Shown here: positions 1-8,651 of the stretch, piece by piece
How the letters are laid out: each line of letters starts with the position of its first letter
Numbering within the stretch: position 1 is the first letter of the stretch
Assembly (NCBI RefSeq): GCF_023555055.1
Contig: NZ_JAMJPL010000003.1
Coordinates: 124,001 to 188,000 of the forward strand
Length of the DNA: 64,000 nucleotides
Direction: 5' to 3'
Origin: Marinobacter sp. ATCH36
GTDB taxonomy: Bacteria; Pseudomonadota; Gammaproteobacteria; Pseudomonadales; Oleiphilaceae
Position numbers and translations under genes: made by a program
The notes under the pieces: model-generated
Databases searched by the model: none
Seen by the model: only the letters and a program-made list of their open reading frames with translations
What the model was told of the DNA's origin: nothing

Positions 1-50
1 GATTGCCCAAACTTAAATCAAACAGTCATTGCGACACGCAAGGAGATCAC

Positions 51-512
51 ATGGCCCAACCTCGTGTTGTCACCATCCATTACACGCTCACCAACGACCA
101 GGGAGAAGAACTGGATTCCTCCCGTGTAGAAGGTCGTGAGCCTCTGTCCTATGTGGAAGGTGCTCAGAACATTATCGGCGGACTGGAAAATGCGCTGAAT
201 GAAAAGAACGCCGGCGACCAGGTGAAAGTATCTGTCGAGCCCGGCGAAGGTTACGGCGAAGTCAACGAAGAGCTGGTTCAGCCGGTTCCGCGTTCTGCGT
301 TTGAAGGTGTGGACACCATCGAGCCGGGCATGCAGTTCCAGGCACAAACTCCGGGCGGCCCCCAGGTAGTTCGTGTTGTGGAAGTAGGCGACGAAACTGT
401 CACTATCGATGCAAACCACCCGCTGGCAGGCCAGACCCTGCACTTTGACGTGGAAGTGGTTGAAGCTCGCGACGCAACCGACGAAGAGCAAGAGCACGGT
501 CACGCTCACTGA
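51..512 (+). CDS. slyD: FKBP-type peptidyl-prolyl isomerase, SlyD-like
   Basis: A 153-residue FKBP-fold prolyl isomerase and chaperone of the cytosol; SlyD proteins speed proline cis-trans isomerisation and often handle metals. The sequence shows the FKBP core opening (VVTIHYTLTNDQGEELDSS), the GLENAL and PGEGYGE segments, the inserted chaperone flap (about residues 70-125) and a short His-containing tail (EHGHAH). That tail is far shorter than the metal-binding tail of E. coli SlyD, so a strong nickel role is doubtful. The ATG at 51 is chosen because AGGAG sits at 41-45; an in-frame TTG at 3 adds an unconvincing leader. It ends just before a hairpin terminator shared with convergent etfD. 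Confidence 0.93.
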   Translation: MAQPRVVTIHYTLTNDQGEELDSSRVEGREPLSYVEGAQNIIGGLENALNEKNAGDQVKVSVEPGEGYGEVNEELVQPVPRSAFEGVDTIEPGMQFQAQTPGGPQVVRVVEVGDETVTIDANHPLAGQTLHFDVEVVEARDATDEEQEHGHAH

Positions 513-531
513 TTTCGTTTGAGTTGTAAAT

Positions 532-559
532 AAAAACGGCCCCAAAAGGGGCCGTTTTT
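532..559. terminator. Bidirectional rho-independent terminator between slyD and etfD
   Basis: A perfect stem (CGGCCCC with GGGGCCG, loop AAAA) is flanked by A5 on the left and T5 on the right, so it works as an intrinsic terminator in both directions. It lies 20 bases past the slyD stop and 22 bases past the convergent etfD stop. Confidence 0.9.
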
Positions 560-580
560 ATTTCGACTATACGAACCCTG

Positions 581-2233
581 TTACATGTTCGGATAATTCG
601 GACCGCCGCCGCCTTCCGGCGTCACCCAGGTAATATTCTGGGAAGGGTCCTTGATGTCACAGGTTTTGCAGTGGACGCAGTTCTGAGCGTTGATCTGGAA
701 CTTCTTGCCGCTGCCATCTTCCGCCTCAACCACTTCATACACACCAGCCGGGCAGTAACGCTGCGCAGGCTCGTTGTACTTCGGCAGATTCTGCTCGATC
801 GGAATGGCCGGGTCCGTCAGCTTCAGGTGAATCGGCTGGTCTTCCTCGTGATTGGTATTGGAAATAAACACCGAGGACAGTTTGTCGAAGGTCAGCTTGT
901 TATCCGGTCTTGGATAGTCAATCTTCTTCGTCTGATCAGCCGGCTTCAGCGTTGCATAGTCCGGTGTAGTGTCGTGAAAGGTAATCGGCAGGCTGCCCCG
1001 CAGGATGTTCTGCTCGAAGTAGGCAATAGCACCGCCCACGATATTGCCGAACTTGTGCATGGCCGGGCCAAAGTTGCGCTCGGCGTAAAGCTCCTTGTAC
1101 AGCCAGCTGTCCTTGAAGCGCTCCTCGAAGCTGGTAATCTCCTCGCCGCTCTTGCCATCCTTCAGTGCCTCGAACACGGCTTCCGCGCCCAGAAGTCCTG
1201 ATTTCATGGCGGTGTGAGAGCCCTTGATCTTGGAGCCGTTCAGGGTGCCGGCATCGCAGCCAAGCAGAAGGCCGCCCGGAAAGCTCATCTTTGGCAGGCA
1301 ATTGAAACCGCCCTTGGTGATAGCGCGCGCACCATAAGCCACCCGCTTACCGCCTTCCAGATGTTTTTTGACCTCTGGGTGCAGCTTCAGGCGCTGGAAC
1401 TCGTCAAACGGGCTCAGGTGCGGATTGCTGTATGACAGGTCCGCGATCAGGCCCACATAGACCTGGCCATTTTCCAGGTGATAAAGGAAAGACCCGCCGG
1501 TAGAACCGGATTCGTTCAGAGGCCAGCCAGTCGTGTGGACAACCAGGCCAGGCTCGTGTTTGGCCGGGTCGATGTCCCACAGTTCCTTGATGCCAATGCC
1601 GTAGTGCTGCGGATCCTTGCCTTCGTCCAGCTTGAAGTCACTGATAAGACGCTTGCCCAGGTGTCCGCGGCAGCCTTCAGTAAACAGGGTGTACTTGGCA
1701 CGCAGTTCCATGCCGGGCATGTAGCCGTCTTTCTTGGAACCGTCACGGGCAACGCCCATGTCGCCGGTAATAATGCCTTTAACCTGGCCATCTTCAACAA
1801 TGGTTTCAGAGGCGGCAAAACCGGGATAGACCTCAACACCCAGGCCCTCGGCCTGTTCCGCCAGCCAGCGGCAGAGGTTGCCCAGGCTGATTATATAATT
1901 GCCGTGGTTGTGCATGTTTTTCGGCACAAAGGCATTGGGAACTTTGGTGGCTTTTTCCTGGTTCTTCAGCAGGAAAATGTCATCACGGGTGACCGGCGTA
2001 TTCAGCGGCGCACCTTTCTCTTTCCAGTCCGGGAAGAGCTCATTGAGGGCAGTGGGTTCAAATACTGTACCTGCCAGAATATGAGCACCGATCTCGGAAC
2101 CCTTCTCGACAACGCAGACCGTCAGCTCCTGTTCGGCTTCCTGAGCCATCTGCATGATACGGCAGGCTGCTGAAAGGCCAGCTGGCCCACCGCCGACGAT
2201 CAGAACATCAAATTCCATCGATTCGCGTTCCAC
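581..2233 (-). CDS. etfD: Electron transfer flavoprotein-ubiquinone oxidoreductase
   Basis: ETF-QO passes electrons from reduced electron-transfer flavoprotein to membrane ubiquinone, linking acyl-CoA dehydrogenases to respiration. The 550-residue product has the N-terminal FAD dinucleotide motif (VLIVGGGPAGL, from about residue 9). At the C terminus it has a 4Fe-4S ferredoxin-like cluster with Cys residues in CPAGVYEV and NCVHCKTCDIKDP. The GTG at 2231-2233 is preferred over the ATG at 2218, because GAGGAG lies seven bases upstream of it and family members typically begin MEREs-MEFD. The gene is divergent from etfBA, its direct partner, and shares a PsrA-like operator with it. Length is usual for the family. 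Confidence 0.95.
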   Translation of the reverse strand: MERESMEFDVLIVGGGPAGLSAACRIMQMAQEAEQELTVCVVEKGSEIGAHILAGTVFEPTALNELFPDWKEKGAPLNTPVTRDDIFLLKNQEKATKVPNAFVPKNMHNHGNYIISLGNLCRWLAEQAEGLGVEVYPGFAASETIVEDGQVKGIITGDMGVARDGSKKDGYMPGMELRAKYTLFTEGCRGHLGKRLISDFKLDEGKDPQHYGIGIKELWDIDPAKHEPGLVVHTTGWPLNESGSTGGSFLYHLENGQVYVGLIADLSYSNPHLSPFDEFQRLKLHPEVKKHLEGGKRVAYGARAITKGGFNCLPKMSFPGGLLLGCDAGTLNGSKIKGSHTAMKSGLLGAEAVFEALKDGKSGEEITSFEERFKDSWLYKELYAERNFGPAMHKFGNIVGGAIAYFEQNILRGSLPITFHDTTPDYATLKPADQTKKIDYPRPDNKLTFDKLSSVFISNTNHEEDQPIHLKLTDPAIPIEQNLPKYNEPAQRYCPAGVYEVVEAEDGSGKKFQINAQNCVHCKTCDIKDPSQNITWVTPEGGGGPNYPNM

Positions 2234-2648
2234 GTTGGTCTCCTCATCTTTTTTAGTGATGCCAACAGGCAATTTCTCAGGGGCGACATCATACCGGTAA
2301 AACGGCGCACAGACGAATCCCACAAGGCGAAAGCACCTGTTTTCTTAACTGAAAGGATACCGCAATTGATTAATCAAACAAACGTTTGTTTGAAATTTGG
2401 CTGTACCTTTGGCATTGTTTAACCGCGCTGGGCCAAAACGTGTTTTTTGAGTCGTTTTTTAGTATCGTCTCACGCTCAGGTGGAGTCAACCGGTGTTCAT
2501 TGGCCGCGAACGCGGCCTTTTAACGTCTTGAAGGGCTATTGACCCCGGTGCCCTTTGCCTGCAGTATTATGACGCCCTGACAGACAGCAGGTCCCGCGAG
2601 CATGTGCTGTTCTCAAATGTAAACTCATCGTAGAAGAACGAGGAATCT
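2234..2648. other. Divergent etfD/etfBA intergenic region (415 bp)
   Basis: This is the only gene-free stretch over 300 bases. It must hold the promoters of both etf transcription units. I see the 18-bp palindrome described separately, an adjoining 12-bp palindrome (TTGATTAATCAA, 2366-2377) and no convincing ORF. No -35/-10 pair could be assigned with confidence. Confidence 0.7.
2375..2392. promoter_or_regulatory. PsrA-like operator palindrome
   Basis: CAAACAAACGTTTGTTTG is a perfect 18-bp palindrome. It contains CAAAC/GTTTG half-sites, the pattern known for PsrA, the TetR-type repressor of fatty-acid oxidation genes in Pseudomonas and relatives, whose targets include etf genes. It lies 142 bases from the etfD start and 257 bases from the etfB start, so one site could control both directions. 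The regulator gene is not in the window; the assignment is inferred from motif and context. Confidence 0.72.
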
Positions 2649-3398
2649 ATGAAGGTTCTGGTCGCTGTAAAACGAGTTATCGACTACAACGTAAAGGTGC
2701 GCGTCAAGCCGGACAATACCGGTGTTGATCTCGCCAACGTCAAAATGGCAATGAACCCTTTCTGTGAAATCGCTGTTGAAGAAGCGGTTCGCCTTAAAGA
2801 GAAGGGTGTTGCCAGTGAAATCGTGGTGGTATCCATCGGCCCGAAGGCCTGCCAGGAGCAAATCCGTACCGCTCTGGCTCTGGGTGCCGACCGTGGTATC
2901 CATATCGAAACCGACGAAGAGGTTCAGTCTCTCGAAGCGGCCAAGCTGCTCAAGAGCGTGGTTGAGAAAGAAGAGCCCAAGCTGGTCATCCTCGGCAAGC
3001 AGTCCATCGATTCCGACAACAACCAGACCGGCCAGATGCTGGCTGCACTGACCGGTATGGGTCAGGGCACTTTCGCCTCTGAAGTCGTTGTCGAAGGCGA
3101 CAAGGTAAATGTGACCCGTGAGGTTGACGGCGGCCTGATGACCGTTGCTCTCAACCTGCCAGCGGTTGTGACCACTGACCTTCGCCTGAACGAGCCGCGT
3201 TACGCCTCTCTGCCAAACATCATGAAGGCCAAGAAGAAGCCGCTGGACAACATGAGCCCGGCGGACCTGGGTGTTGAGCTTGCTCCGCGTCTTTCTACCC
3301 TGAAGGTAGAGGCTCCTGCCTCTCGCCAGGCAGGTGTGAAGGTTGCTGATGTAGCTGAGCTGGTCGACAAACTGAAGAACGAAGCGAAGGTGATCTGA
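2649..3398 (+). CDS. etfB: Electron transfer flavoprotein beta subunit
   Basis: The beta subunit of the soluble ETF heterodimer, which holds AMP and accepts electrons from acyl-CoA dehydrogenases. The 249-residue product begins [20 protein letters not shown], typical of EtfB. It carries the ETF beta signature region [23 protein letters not shown] near residues 155-180, and the recognition-loop-like stretch ending in [14 protein letters not shown]. The start ATG has a GAGGAA ribosome site seven bases upstream. It abuts etfA with no gap (TGA then ATG), implying coupled translation. Confidence 0.97.
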   Translation: MKVLVAVKRVIDYNVKVRVKPDNTGVDLANVKMAMNPFCEIAVEEAVRLKEKGVASEIVVVSIGPKACQEQIRTALALGADRGIHIETDEEVQSLEAAKLLKSVVEKEEPKLVILGKQSIDSDNNQTGQMLAALTGMGQGTFASEVVVEGDKVNVTREVDGGLMTVALNLPAVVTTDLRLNEPRYASLPNIMKAKKKPLDNMSPADLGVELAPRLSTLKVEAPASRQAGVKVADVAELVDKLKNEAKVI

Positions 3399-4340
3399 AT
3401 GAGCATCCTTGTAATTGCTGAACATGACAACAGCGAGCTGAAGCAGGCAACCCTGAACGTTCTGGCTGCCGCCAAAGCAATCGGTGGCGACATCGACGTA
3501 CTGGTAGCCGGCGAAAACTGCGGCGCAGTAGGCGAAGCAGCAGCAAAGGCTGAAGGCGTGAACAAGGTAATGGTTGCCGACAACGCCGTTTACGGCCACT
3601 TCCTGGGTGAGAACCTGGGCGAGCTGGTTGCCGAGGTAGGTAAGAACTACAGCCATATCCTGGCCGCCGCTGGCACCGTTGGCAAAGATTTCATGCCACG
3701 GGTTGCCGCACTACTGGACGTTGCCCAGGTTTCCGACATCATGCGTGTGGAGTCCGAAGACACCTTCGTTCGCCCGATTTACGCAGGTAACGCCATCGCC
3801 ACGGTTAAGTCCACTGACAGCATCAAGGTGGTTACCGTTCGTCCGACCGCATTTGATCCGGTTGCCGGTGAAGGTGGTTCTGCAGCTGTTGAGCAGCTGG
3901 ACGTTGTGAAAGACGCGGGTCTGTCCCAGTTCGTCAACGAAGAGCTGGCGAAGTCTGACCGTCCCGATCTGGCAAGCGCCGGTATCGTGGTTTCCGGTGG
4001 TCGCGGCATGCAGAACGGTGAAAACTTCAAGATGCTGGAGCAGGTAGCTGACCTGATGGGTGCCGCTGTTGGTGCTTCACGCGCTGCGGTAGACGCCGGC
4101 TTCGTGCCCAACGATATGCAGGTCGGTCAGACCGGTAAGATCGTGGCACCACAGCTGTACATTGCCGTTGGTATCTCTGGTGCCATCCAGCACCTGGCCG
4201 GTATGTCTGATTCCAAGGTGATCGTTGCGATCAACAAGGATGAAGAAGCACCGATCTTCCAGGTTGCCGATTACGGCCTGGTAGCGGATCTGTTCGAAGC
4301 GGTTCCGCAACTTGAAGAAGAGTTGAAGAAAGTGCTGTAA
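3399..4340 (+). CDS. etfA: Electron transfer flavoprotein alpha subunit
   Basis: The alpha subunit of ETF binds the FAD that shuttles electrons to EtfD. The 313-residue product shows the N-terminal alpha/beta domain ([14 protein letters not shown]). It also shows the conserved C-terminal FAD-binding signature, around residues 245-295 ([19 protein letters not shown], then [14 protein letters not shown] and YGLVADLFE). The stop is followed within about 20 bases by a strong terminator, closing the etfBA operon. Its redox partner etfD is divergently encoded. Confidence 0.97.
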   Translation: MSILVIAEHDNSELKQATLNVLAAAKAIGGDIDVLVAGENCGAVGEAAAKAEGVNKVMVADNAVYGHFLGENLGELVAEVGKNYSHILAAAGTVGKDFMPRVAALLDVAQVSDIMRVESEDTFVRPIYAGNAIATVKSTDSIKVVTVRPTAFDPVAGEGGSAAVEQLDVVKDAGLSQFVNEELAKSDRPDLASAGIVVSGGRGMQNGENFKMLEQVADLMGAAVGASRAAVDAGFVPNDMQVGQTGKIVAPQLYIAVGISGAIQHLAGMSDSKVIVAINKDEEAPIFQVADYGLVADLFEAVPQLEEELKKVL

Positions 4341-4356
4341 CTTTCTGTTTCTTTGA

Positions 4357-4385
4357 TAAAAAAGGCACCCAAGGGTGCCTTTTTT
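4357..4385. terminator. Rho-independent terminator after etfA
   Basis: Stem AAAAAAGGCACCC / GGGTGCCTTTTTT with a two-base AA loop region; A-run on the left and T-run on the right make it usable in both directions. It also lies just beyond the stop of the convergent gene at 4398. Confidence 0.88.
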
Positions 4386-4397
4386 ATGGTCAGAATC

Positions 4398-4859
4398 CTA
4401 TTCGTCGTTGTGATTTTTCCGCCCTGTAAGCTTCTTTTCTTTCTTACTGATAAACAGTGTGTCCGCCAGGATATGCAGTGCTTTATTGGTGGTGTGAACC
4501 GTACGATAGATCCGGTCGCTGGTGTAATCATGGCTGTCCCGTGCGCGGCGGGCATTTTCCCGGAACTCCTCGCTGGTTGAGAAGCGATCTATCAGGCTGA
4601 AGGTGGTCGTTGTAATAGCCTTGTGAACTTTCTCCACCGCACTGGTGCCATTCTTGACCGTATCCTCCAGTAACCGGGCTCGATTGCGGGTTTCCATCAG
4701 GTCCATTCGGCTTTTCTGGAGATGGCTATGGGCGGAAATCTGCTTTGCTCTGAGTAACCTCAGGTTGCGGGTGTTTCGGGTGTGCTGCCTGATGGTCATA
4801 GTGATAAGCCCGATAGCCGTAACGGTAGCAAACAGGCTGAGCAGGGTGGTTGCGTCCAT
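4398..4859 (-). CDS. Hypothetical single-pass membrane protein with coiled coil
   Basis: Not recognised as a named family. The 153-residue product has one N-terminal hydrophobic segment (about residues 5-22, LLSLFATVTAIGLITMTI). A basic, polar, probably helical and coiled-coil cytoplasmic domain follows (residues 25-110), and the C terminus is Lys-rich (KKEKKLTGRK). The start has AAGGAG nine bases upstream. It lies 18 bases after the similar small membrane-anchored protein at 4878-5207, so the two form an operon. The layout suggests a pair of membrane-tethered helical proteins; no function is claimed. Confidence 0.72.
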   Translation of the reverse strand: MDATTLLSLFATVTAIGLITMTIRQHTRNTRNLRLLRAKQISAHSHLQKSRMDLMETRNRARLLEDTVKNGTSAVEKVHKAITTTTFSLIDRFSTSEEFRENARRARDSHDYTSDRIYRTVHTTNKALHILADTLFISKKEKKLTGRKNHNDE

Positions 4860-4877
4860 AGTTGCTCCTTGTGGCTT

Positions 4878-5207
4878 TTATCGGTATTCCAGTTTCATTT
4901 CAACGTCGATTTCCCGTTCCGCCAATTCAATTTCCAGTTCTTTCATCACTTCCACGTAAACCAACCGTTGAACCATAACGGGAAGGCGGTCGGCCAGCAT
5001 TCTGGCCGATTTGGATTCGCGTTTGGCCAGGGCAATCGGATCAAGCACCCGCAGCGTAAGTAAAATCTCCGGATTTCTTGTATTATCAGGGCCATAGCTT
5101 TCAGACAGTGTTTCGTCGATTATGCGTTGCTGACGCTTCACTCGCCAGAAAAGCCAGCCGCTGACAATGACGAGTATGAGGCTCAGTACCAGAAGCAGGG
5201 TGTTCAA
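4878..5207 (-). CDS. Hypothetical membrane-anchored protein
   Basis: A 109-residue product with an N-terminal transmembrane helix (about residues 3-22, TLLLVLSLILVIVSGWLFW). A charged cytoplasmic tail rich in Arg, Lys and Glu follows, ending in an alternating acidic segment (ELEIELAEREIDVEMKLEYR). The likely start is TTG with a near-consensus GGAGG eight bases upstream; no in-frame ATG is better placed. First gene of a two-gene operon with the coiled-coil membrane protein at 4398-4859. Function unknown. Confidence 0.68.
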   Translation of the reverse strand: MNTLLLVLSLILVIVSGWLFWRVKRQQRIIDETLSESYGPDNTRNPEILLTLRVLDPIALAKRESKSARMLADRLPVMVQRLVYVEVMKELEIELAEREIDVEMKLEYR

Positions 5208-5332
5208 TGGGGTAACCTCCGCAATTCGGGTTTATCAATCCTGACAGAGTGTGCAGGATCGGCCAATTGAATCGATTGGCCCGTGAGACGTTTTTTCAAA
5301 ATTTTCAGGGAAACAACCGTAAGGATAATGAC

Positions 5333-5758
5333 ATGGTCTGGTTAAAAGCGTTTGTCAGTGGTTTTCTCGCAACACTGATTTTCCACCAGGGGCTGTTTGC
5401 CCTGTTCTACGCAGTAGGTATGGTGCCATCGGCTCCGTTCAACCTTAACCCGGTACCGCCTCTGGGGGTACCCGCGGTGTTCTCACTGGCATTCTTTGGC
5501 GGGCTTTGGGGACTTGTACTCTGGGCCATTCTTGGGCGCCTGAACGGCTTTAAGTTCTGGTTGGGTAATGTAATAGTAGGCGCCATCGGGCCAACCGCGG
5601 TGGCTATTCTGGTCGTCTTTCCGCTCAAGGAGCTTGCGGTGTCTGCCCAGACCTGGATCGGAGGATTGATCCTTAACGGCTTCTGGGGCCTGGGCGTCGC
5701 CGTTTTCCTGGTAATGATGGGCGCAAAGGCGGCCCGTTCCGGCGCTGGTAATTCATAA
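5333..5758 (+). CDS. Small integral membrane protein
   Basis: A 141-residue, very hydrophobic protein with four predicted membrane helices (roughly residues 5-27, 40-63, 73-95 and 107-130). No catalytic motif is visible. The ATG at 5333 is chosen because AAGGA at 5321-5325 precedes it; the longer open frame from 5249 has no ribosome site. It is followed 27 bases later by the saccharopine-dehydrogenase-like gene on the same strand, with which it may be cotranscribed. Family not recognised. Confidence 0.72.
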   Translation: MVWLKAFVSGFLATLIFHQGLFALFYAVGMVPSAPFNLNPVPPLGVPAVFSLAFFGGLWGLVLWAILGRLNGFKFWLGNVIVGAIGPTAVAILVVFPLKELAVSAQTWIGGLILNGFWGLGVAVFLVMMGAKAARSGAGNS

Positions 5759-5785
5759 TCGATCCTGACGGATTAAGGACATTCA

Positions 5786-7027
5786 ATGAGCACAAAGACT
5801 GACACCACATATGACATCGTGGTATTCGGTGCCACCAGTTTCGTGGGGCAAATTCTCACCAACTACCTGTTTGAAACCTACGGCGTTGGCAAGGATGTTC
5901 GCTGGGCCATCGCCGGGCGATCAGAGAGCAAACTGCACACCCTGAAACAGAGCCTGGGCAAAGGCGCGGGTGATTTGCCGATGATTGTCGCGGATGCCAG
6001 CGATGAGGGTGCCCTGAAAGCCATGTGTGATCAGACCCGCGTCATCATCTCAACTGTCGGCCCTTACGCCCTGTATGGCGAGCCACTGGTCAAGGTCTGT
6101 GCCGAAAGCGGAACAGATTATTGCGACCTGACCGGCGAGGTACAGTGGATCCGCAAGATGGTGGAAACCTATGAGGAGACAGCCAAGGCCTCTGGAGCTC
6201 GCATCGTCCATTGCTGTGGTTTTGACTCCATTCCGTCGGACATGGGCGTCTGGTTCCTGCAGGAACAGGCGGAAGCAACTTTTGGATCACCCTGCCAGGA
6301 TGTTCGCATGCGGGTGAAAGTCGCCAAAGGCGAGTTCTCCGGCGGTACTGTGGCCAGCATGATGAACGTAGCCAAAGAGGCGGCGGCCGACCCCAAGCTA
6401 CGCAAGGAGCTGGCAAACCCGTTTTCCATCTGCCCACCAGACCATCGCTCCAAAGCCCGTCAGCCCAGCCTGAAAGGGGCGGAATTCGATAAGGACTTTG
6501 GTGTCTGGTTGGCGCCATTCGTGATGGGCGCGATCAATACCCGGATTGTCCACCGGTCCAACGCCCTGCAGAATGCCCGCTACGGGAAAGAGTTCACCTA
6601 CGACGAGGCGATGATGACAGGTCGGGGCATTAAAGGCCGTCTGGCAGCCTATGGCATTACCGGCGCTCTGGGTGGTTTCTTTACTGCTTCTGCGTTCAAA
6701 CCATCTCGTTGGGTTGTTGAAAAGTTCGTGCCCAAACCGGGTGAGGGCCCAAGCCCGGAAGCTCAGGAAAAAGGCTTCTATGATCTGCGATTTGTGGGAA
6801 AAACCGTCGATGGCAAAACCATCAAGACCAAGGTGACTGGCGACCGTGACCCGGGATACGGCTCTACAGGCAAGATGTTAGGCGAAGCCGGAATGAGCCT
6901 TGCGTTTGATGTGGACGGCGACAAGCAGGGCGGCTTCTGGACGCCGTCATCACTGCTTGGTGGCAAACTCTTTGAGCGCCTGACCAGCAAGGCAGGCCTG
7001 GGCTTCGAGGTTCTTGAAACCAGCTGA
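5786..7027 (+). CDS. Saccharopine dehydrogenase family / trans-acting enoyl reductase-like protein
   Basis: A 413-residue NAD(P)-binding oxidoreductase of the saccharopine dehydrogenase superfamily. The N-terminal Rossmann motif is YDIVVFGATSFVGQILTNYL (residues 8-27), followed by GRSESKL and the STVGPYALYGEPLVKVCAESGTDYCDLTGE signature near residues 92-118. The conserved CCGFDSIPSDMGVW stretch lies near residues 143-156. Relatives include mycobacterial trans-acting enoyl reductases of lipid synthesis and eukaryotic SCCPDH; the bacterial substrate is generally unknown. A ribosome site (AAGGAC) precedes the ATG. Convergent with cydC, with only seven bases between stops. Confidence 0.85.
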   Translation: MSTKTDTTYDIVVFGATSFVGQILTNYLFETYGVGKDVRWAIAGRSESKLHTLKQSLGKGAGDLPMIVADASDEGALKAMCDQTRVIISTVGPYALYGEPLVKVCAESGTDYCDLTGEVQWIRKMVETYEETAKASGARIVHCCGFDSIPSDMGVWFLQEQAEATFGSPCQDVRMRVKVAKGEFSGGTVASMMNVAKEAAADPKLRKELANPFSICPPDHRSKARQPSLKGAEFDKDFGVWLAPFVMGAINTRIVHRSNALQNARYGKEFTYDEAMMTGRGIKGRLAAYGITGALGGFFTASAFKPSRWVVEKFVPKPGEGPSPEAQEKGFYDLRFVGKTVDGKTIKTKVTGDRDPGYGSTGKMLGEAGMSLAFDVDGDKQGGFWTPSSLLGGKLFERLTSKAGLGFEVLETS

Positions 7028-7034
7028 ACCAGTA

Positions 7035-8651
7035 TCAGCTGAGCCTGATGGTGCGGTCGGAGGAGGGTAAAGCCTCCGGCGCGTGCCCCAGCGCAACAAC
7101 GGTCCTGCCTGCCAACCACCGCTTCATCCCCACTGCAATCCTTTCTCTGGTTGGTGCGTCTACTCCAGTAAACGGCTCATCCAAAATCACCAGCGGTGCT
7201 TCATTCAGGAGCACACGCGCCAGCGCAATCCGTCGGGCTTCGCCGCCGGAAAGCTTGCTACCCATCGAGCCTAGCCAGGTATTGAGTTGCGATGGTTCGT
7301 GAGTGAACCGATCTGCCATGGCCACCAACTCCAGAGCTTGCCAAAGCTGAGCATCAGAGGCATCCGGATTGCCAATCAGAAGATTGGCTTTCAGGGTATC
7401 CTCGAACAATACTGTCTGCTGGGTAAGGTAGGCAGCTGAAAGGCAACGAGCGCTGCCGGACGCGGGTTTTTCCAGACCAGCCATCACCTCGGCCAAGGAG
7501 GATTTGCCAGCGCCGGAGCTGCCAATAATGCCGATCCATTCTCCGGTGCAAACCTTCAGATCGAATCGACTGATGACAGGCGAATGATCACCAAACCGGA
7601 TGGTAACCCGTTCCAGTTCCAGCGCATTGTGACTGTCCAACGGTGGCTGTCCAGCATCGGACTCCGTGCCCGGAGCAGTCGAGCAATCACGGTTGAGCCT
7701 GGCGGCCGAAGCCAGTGTTCCGCCAAGTCTGGCAAACGCATCGGGGAGCATTGAATAGACCTCCAGCAACCCCAGCAGGGCCACTGGCAGCAATACCACC
7801 ACCGGTCCGCTAATGGCGTTTTGCTGGAACAACTGAAGCCCTATCCACAGGGCAAGCACAACAGCCAGGTTGACCATGACCTGGGCCAGGCCGAGGTTCC
7901 AGCCGGTGCGGGTATCAGCCCGGGAGTCGTTGCGGGTAATCTGGTCTGCCTGCCGCAGGCAGAGTGCGGCGTGTTTGCCGGTGCGCCCTGCCGCCGTCAG
8001 TTCCGCGAAGCCCTCGACATGCTCAATAACATCCGTTCGTAGGCGTTCCCGTGCATCTGTCTGACGGTAGACCAGATGGTAGGTGCGCAGATAAACCACA
8101 GCCGTCGCAACCAGAAATCCCGGTAACAACGTGATCAGAAGGCCGATGGCGAGACTCTGGCTATAGAATGCCCAGGCCACGATGATCAGCATGGACGTTA
8201 CCAGCGCCGCGAGGGCCGCAGGGGCGATCAGGCGAAGGTAGAGGGTATCCAGCGCATCCACATCATTGGTCAGCCGAGACAGCCACTGGGGGCCTTGTAA
8301 GGCGCTTCTGCGGCTACGTGTCGAGAGACTGAGGCGCTGGAACAGGGCAACCCGTATATCCGTCAACAGGCGCAGCACCGTGTCGTGGTTGTAAACCCGC
8401 TCGGCATATCTGGCTACTGTGCGGGCAACGGCAAAAAAACGTATCCCACCACCGGGAACATAGAGGTTGAGTGACGCCTGGACACCGGCCGCCAGCAAAA
8501 TGCCGGTAAGGGCAGTGGCGGTGATAAACCAGCCGGACAATGCCAGCAATCCCATACCCGACAGCAAGGTGGCCAGAATCAGCAAGCCTCCCACTGTCAG
8601 CCGGATCGGACGCCTGAGTATCAGTGTCAGCCAGGGCCAGAGTTCACGCAT
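7035..8651 (-). CDS. cydC: ABC transporter CydC, cytochrome bd assembly (thiol exporter half)
   Basis: CydDC exports cysteine and glutathione to the periplasm and is needed to assemble cytochrome bd. This 538-residue half-transporter has an N-terminal six-helix exporter domain (residues about 15-310). The ATPase domain follows, with Walker A GSSGAGKSS, signature LSGGEARRIALARVLL, Walker B LVILDEPFTGVD and the H-loop ALGHAPEAL. The ATG at 8651 overlaps the cydD stop by eight bases (ATGCGTGA), implying coupling; the open frame runs five residues further upstream without a ribosome site. Last gene of the cydABDC operon. Confidence 0.93.
   Translation of the reverse strand: MRELWPWLTLILRRPIRLTVGGLLILATLLSGMGLLALSGWFITATALTGILLAAGVQASLNLYVPGGGIRFFAVARTVARYAERVYNHDTVLRLLTDIRVALFQRLSLSTRSRRSALQGPQWLSRLTNDVDALDTLYLRLIAPAALAALVTSMLIIVAWAFYSQSLAIGLLITLLPGFLVATAVVYLRTYHLVYRQTDARERLRTDVIEHVEGFAELTAAGRTGKHAALCLRQADQITRNDSRADTRTGWNLGLAQVMVNLAVVLALWIGLQLFQQNAISGPVVVLLPVALLGLLEVYSMLPDAFARLGGTLASAARLNRDCSTAPGTESDAGQPPLDSHNALELERVTIRFGDHSPVISRFDLKVCTGEWIGIIGSSGAGKSSLAEVMAGLEKPASGSARCLSAAYLTQQTVLFEDTLKANLLIGNPDASDAQLWQALELVAMADRFTHEPSQLNTWLGSMGSKLSGGEARRIALARVLLNEAPLVILDEPFTGVDAPTRERIAVGMKRWLAGRTVVALGHAPEALPSSDRTIRLS

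Noticed and set aside
18..545. Long minus-strand frame opposite slyD
   Set aside because: It is the reverse shadow of slyD, spans the terminator and has no domain or ribosome site.
2625..3656. 343-codon minus-strand frame across etfB and etfA
   Set aside because: It covers two certain genes in antisense and has no recognisable protein features; codon bias of the real genes creates it.
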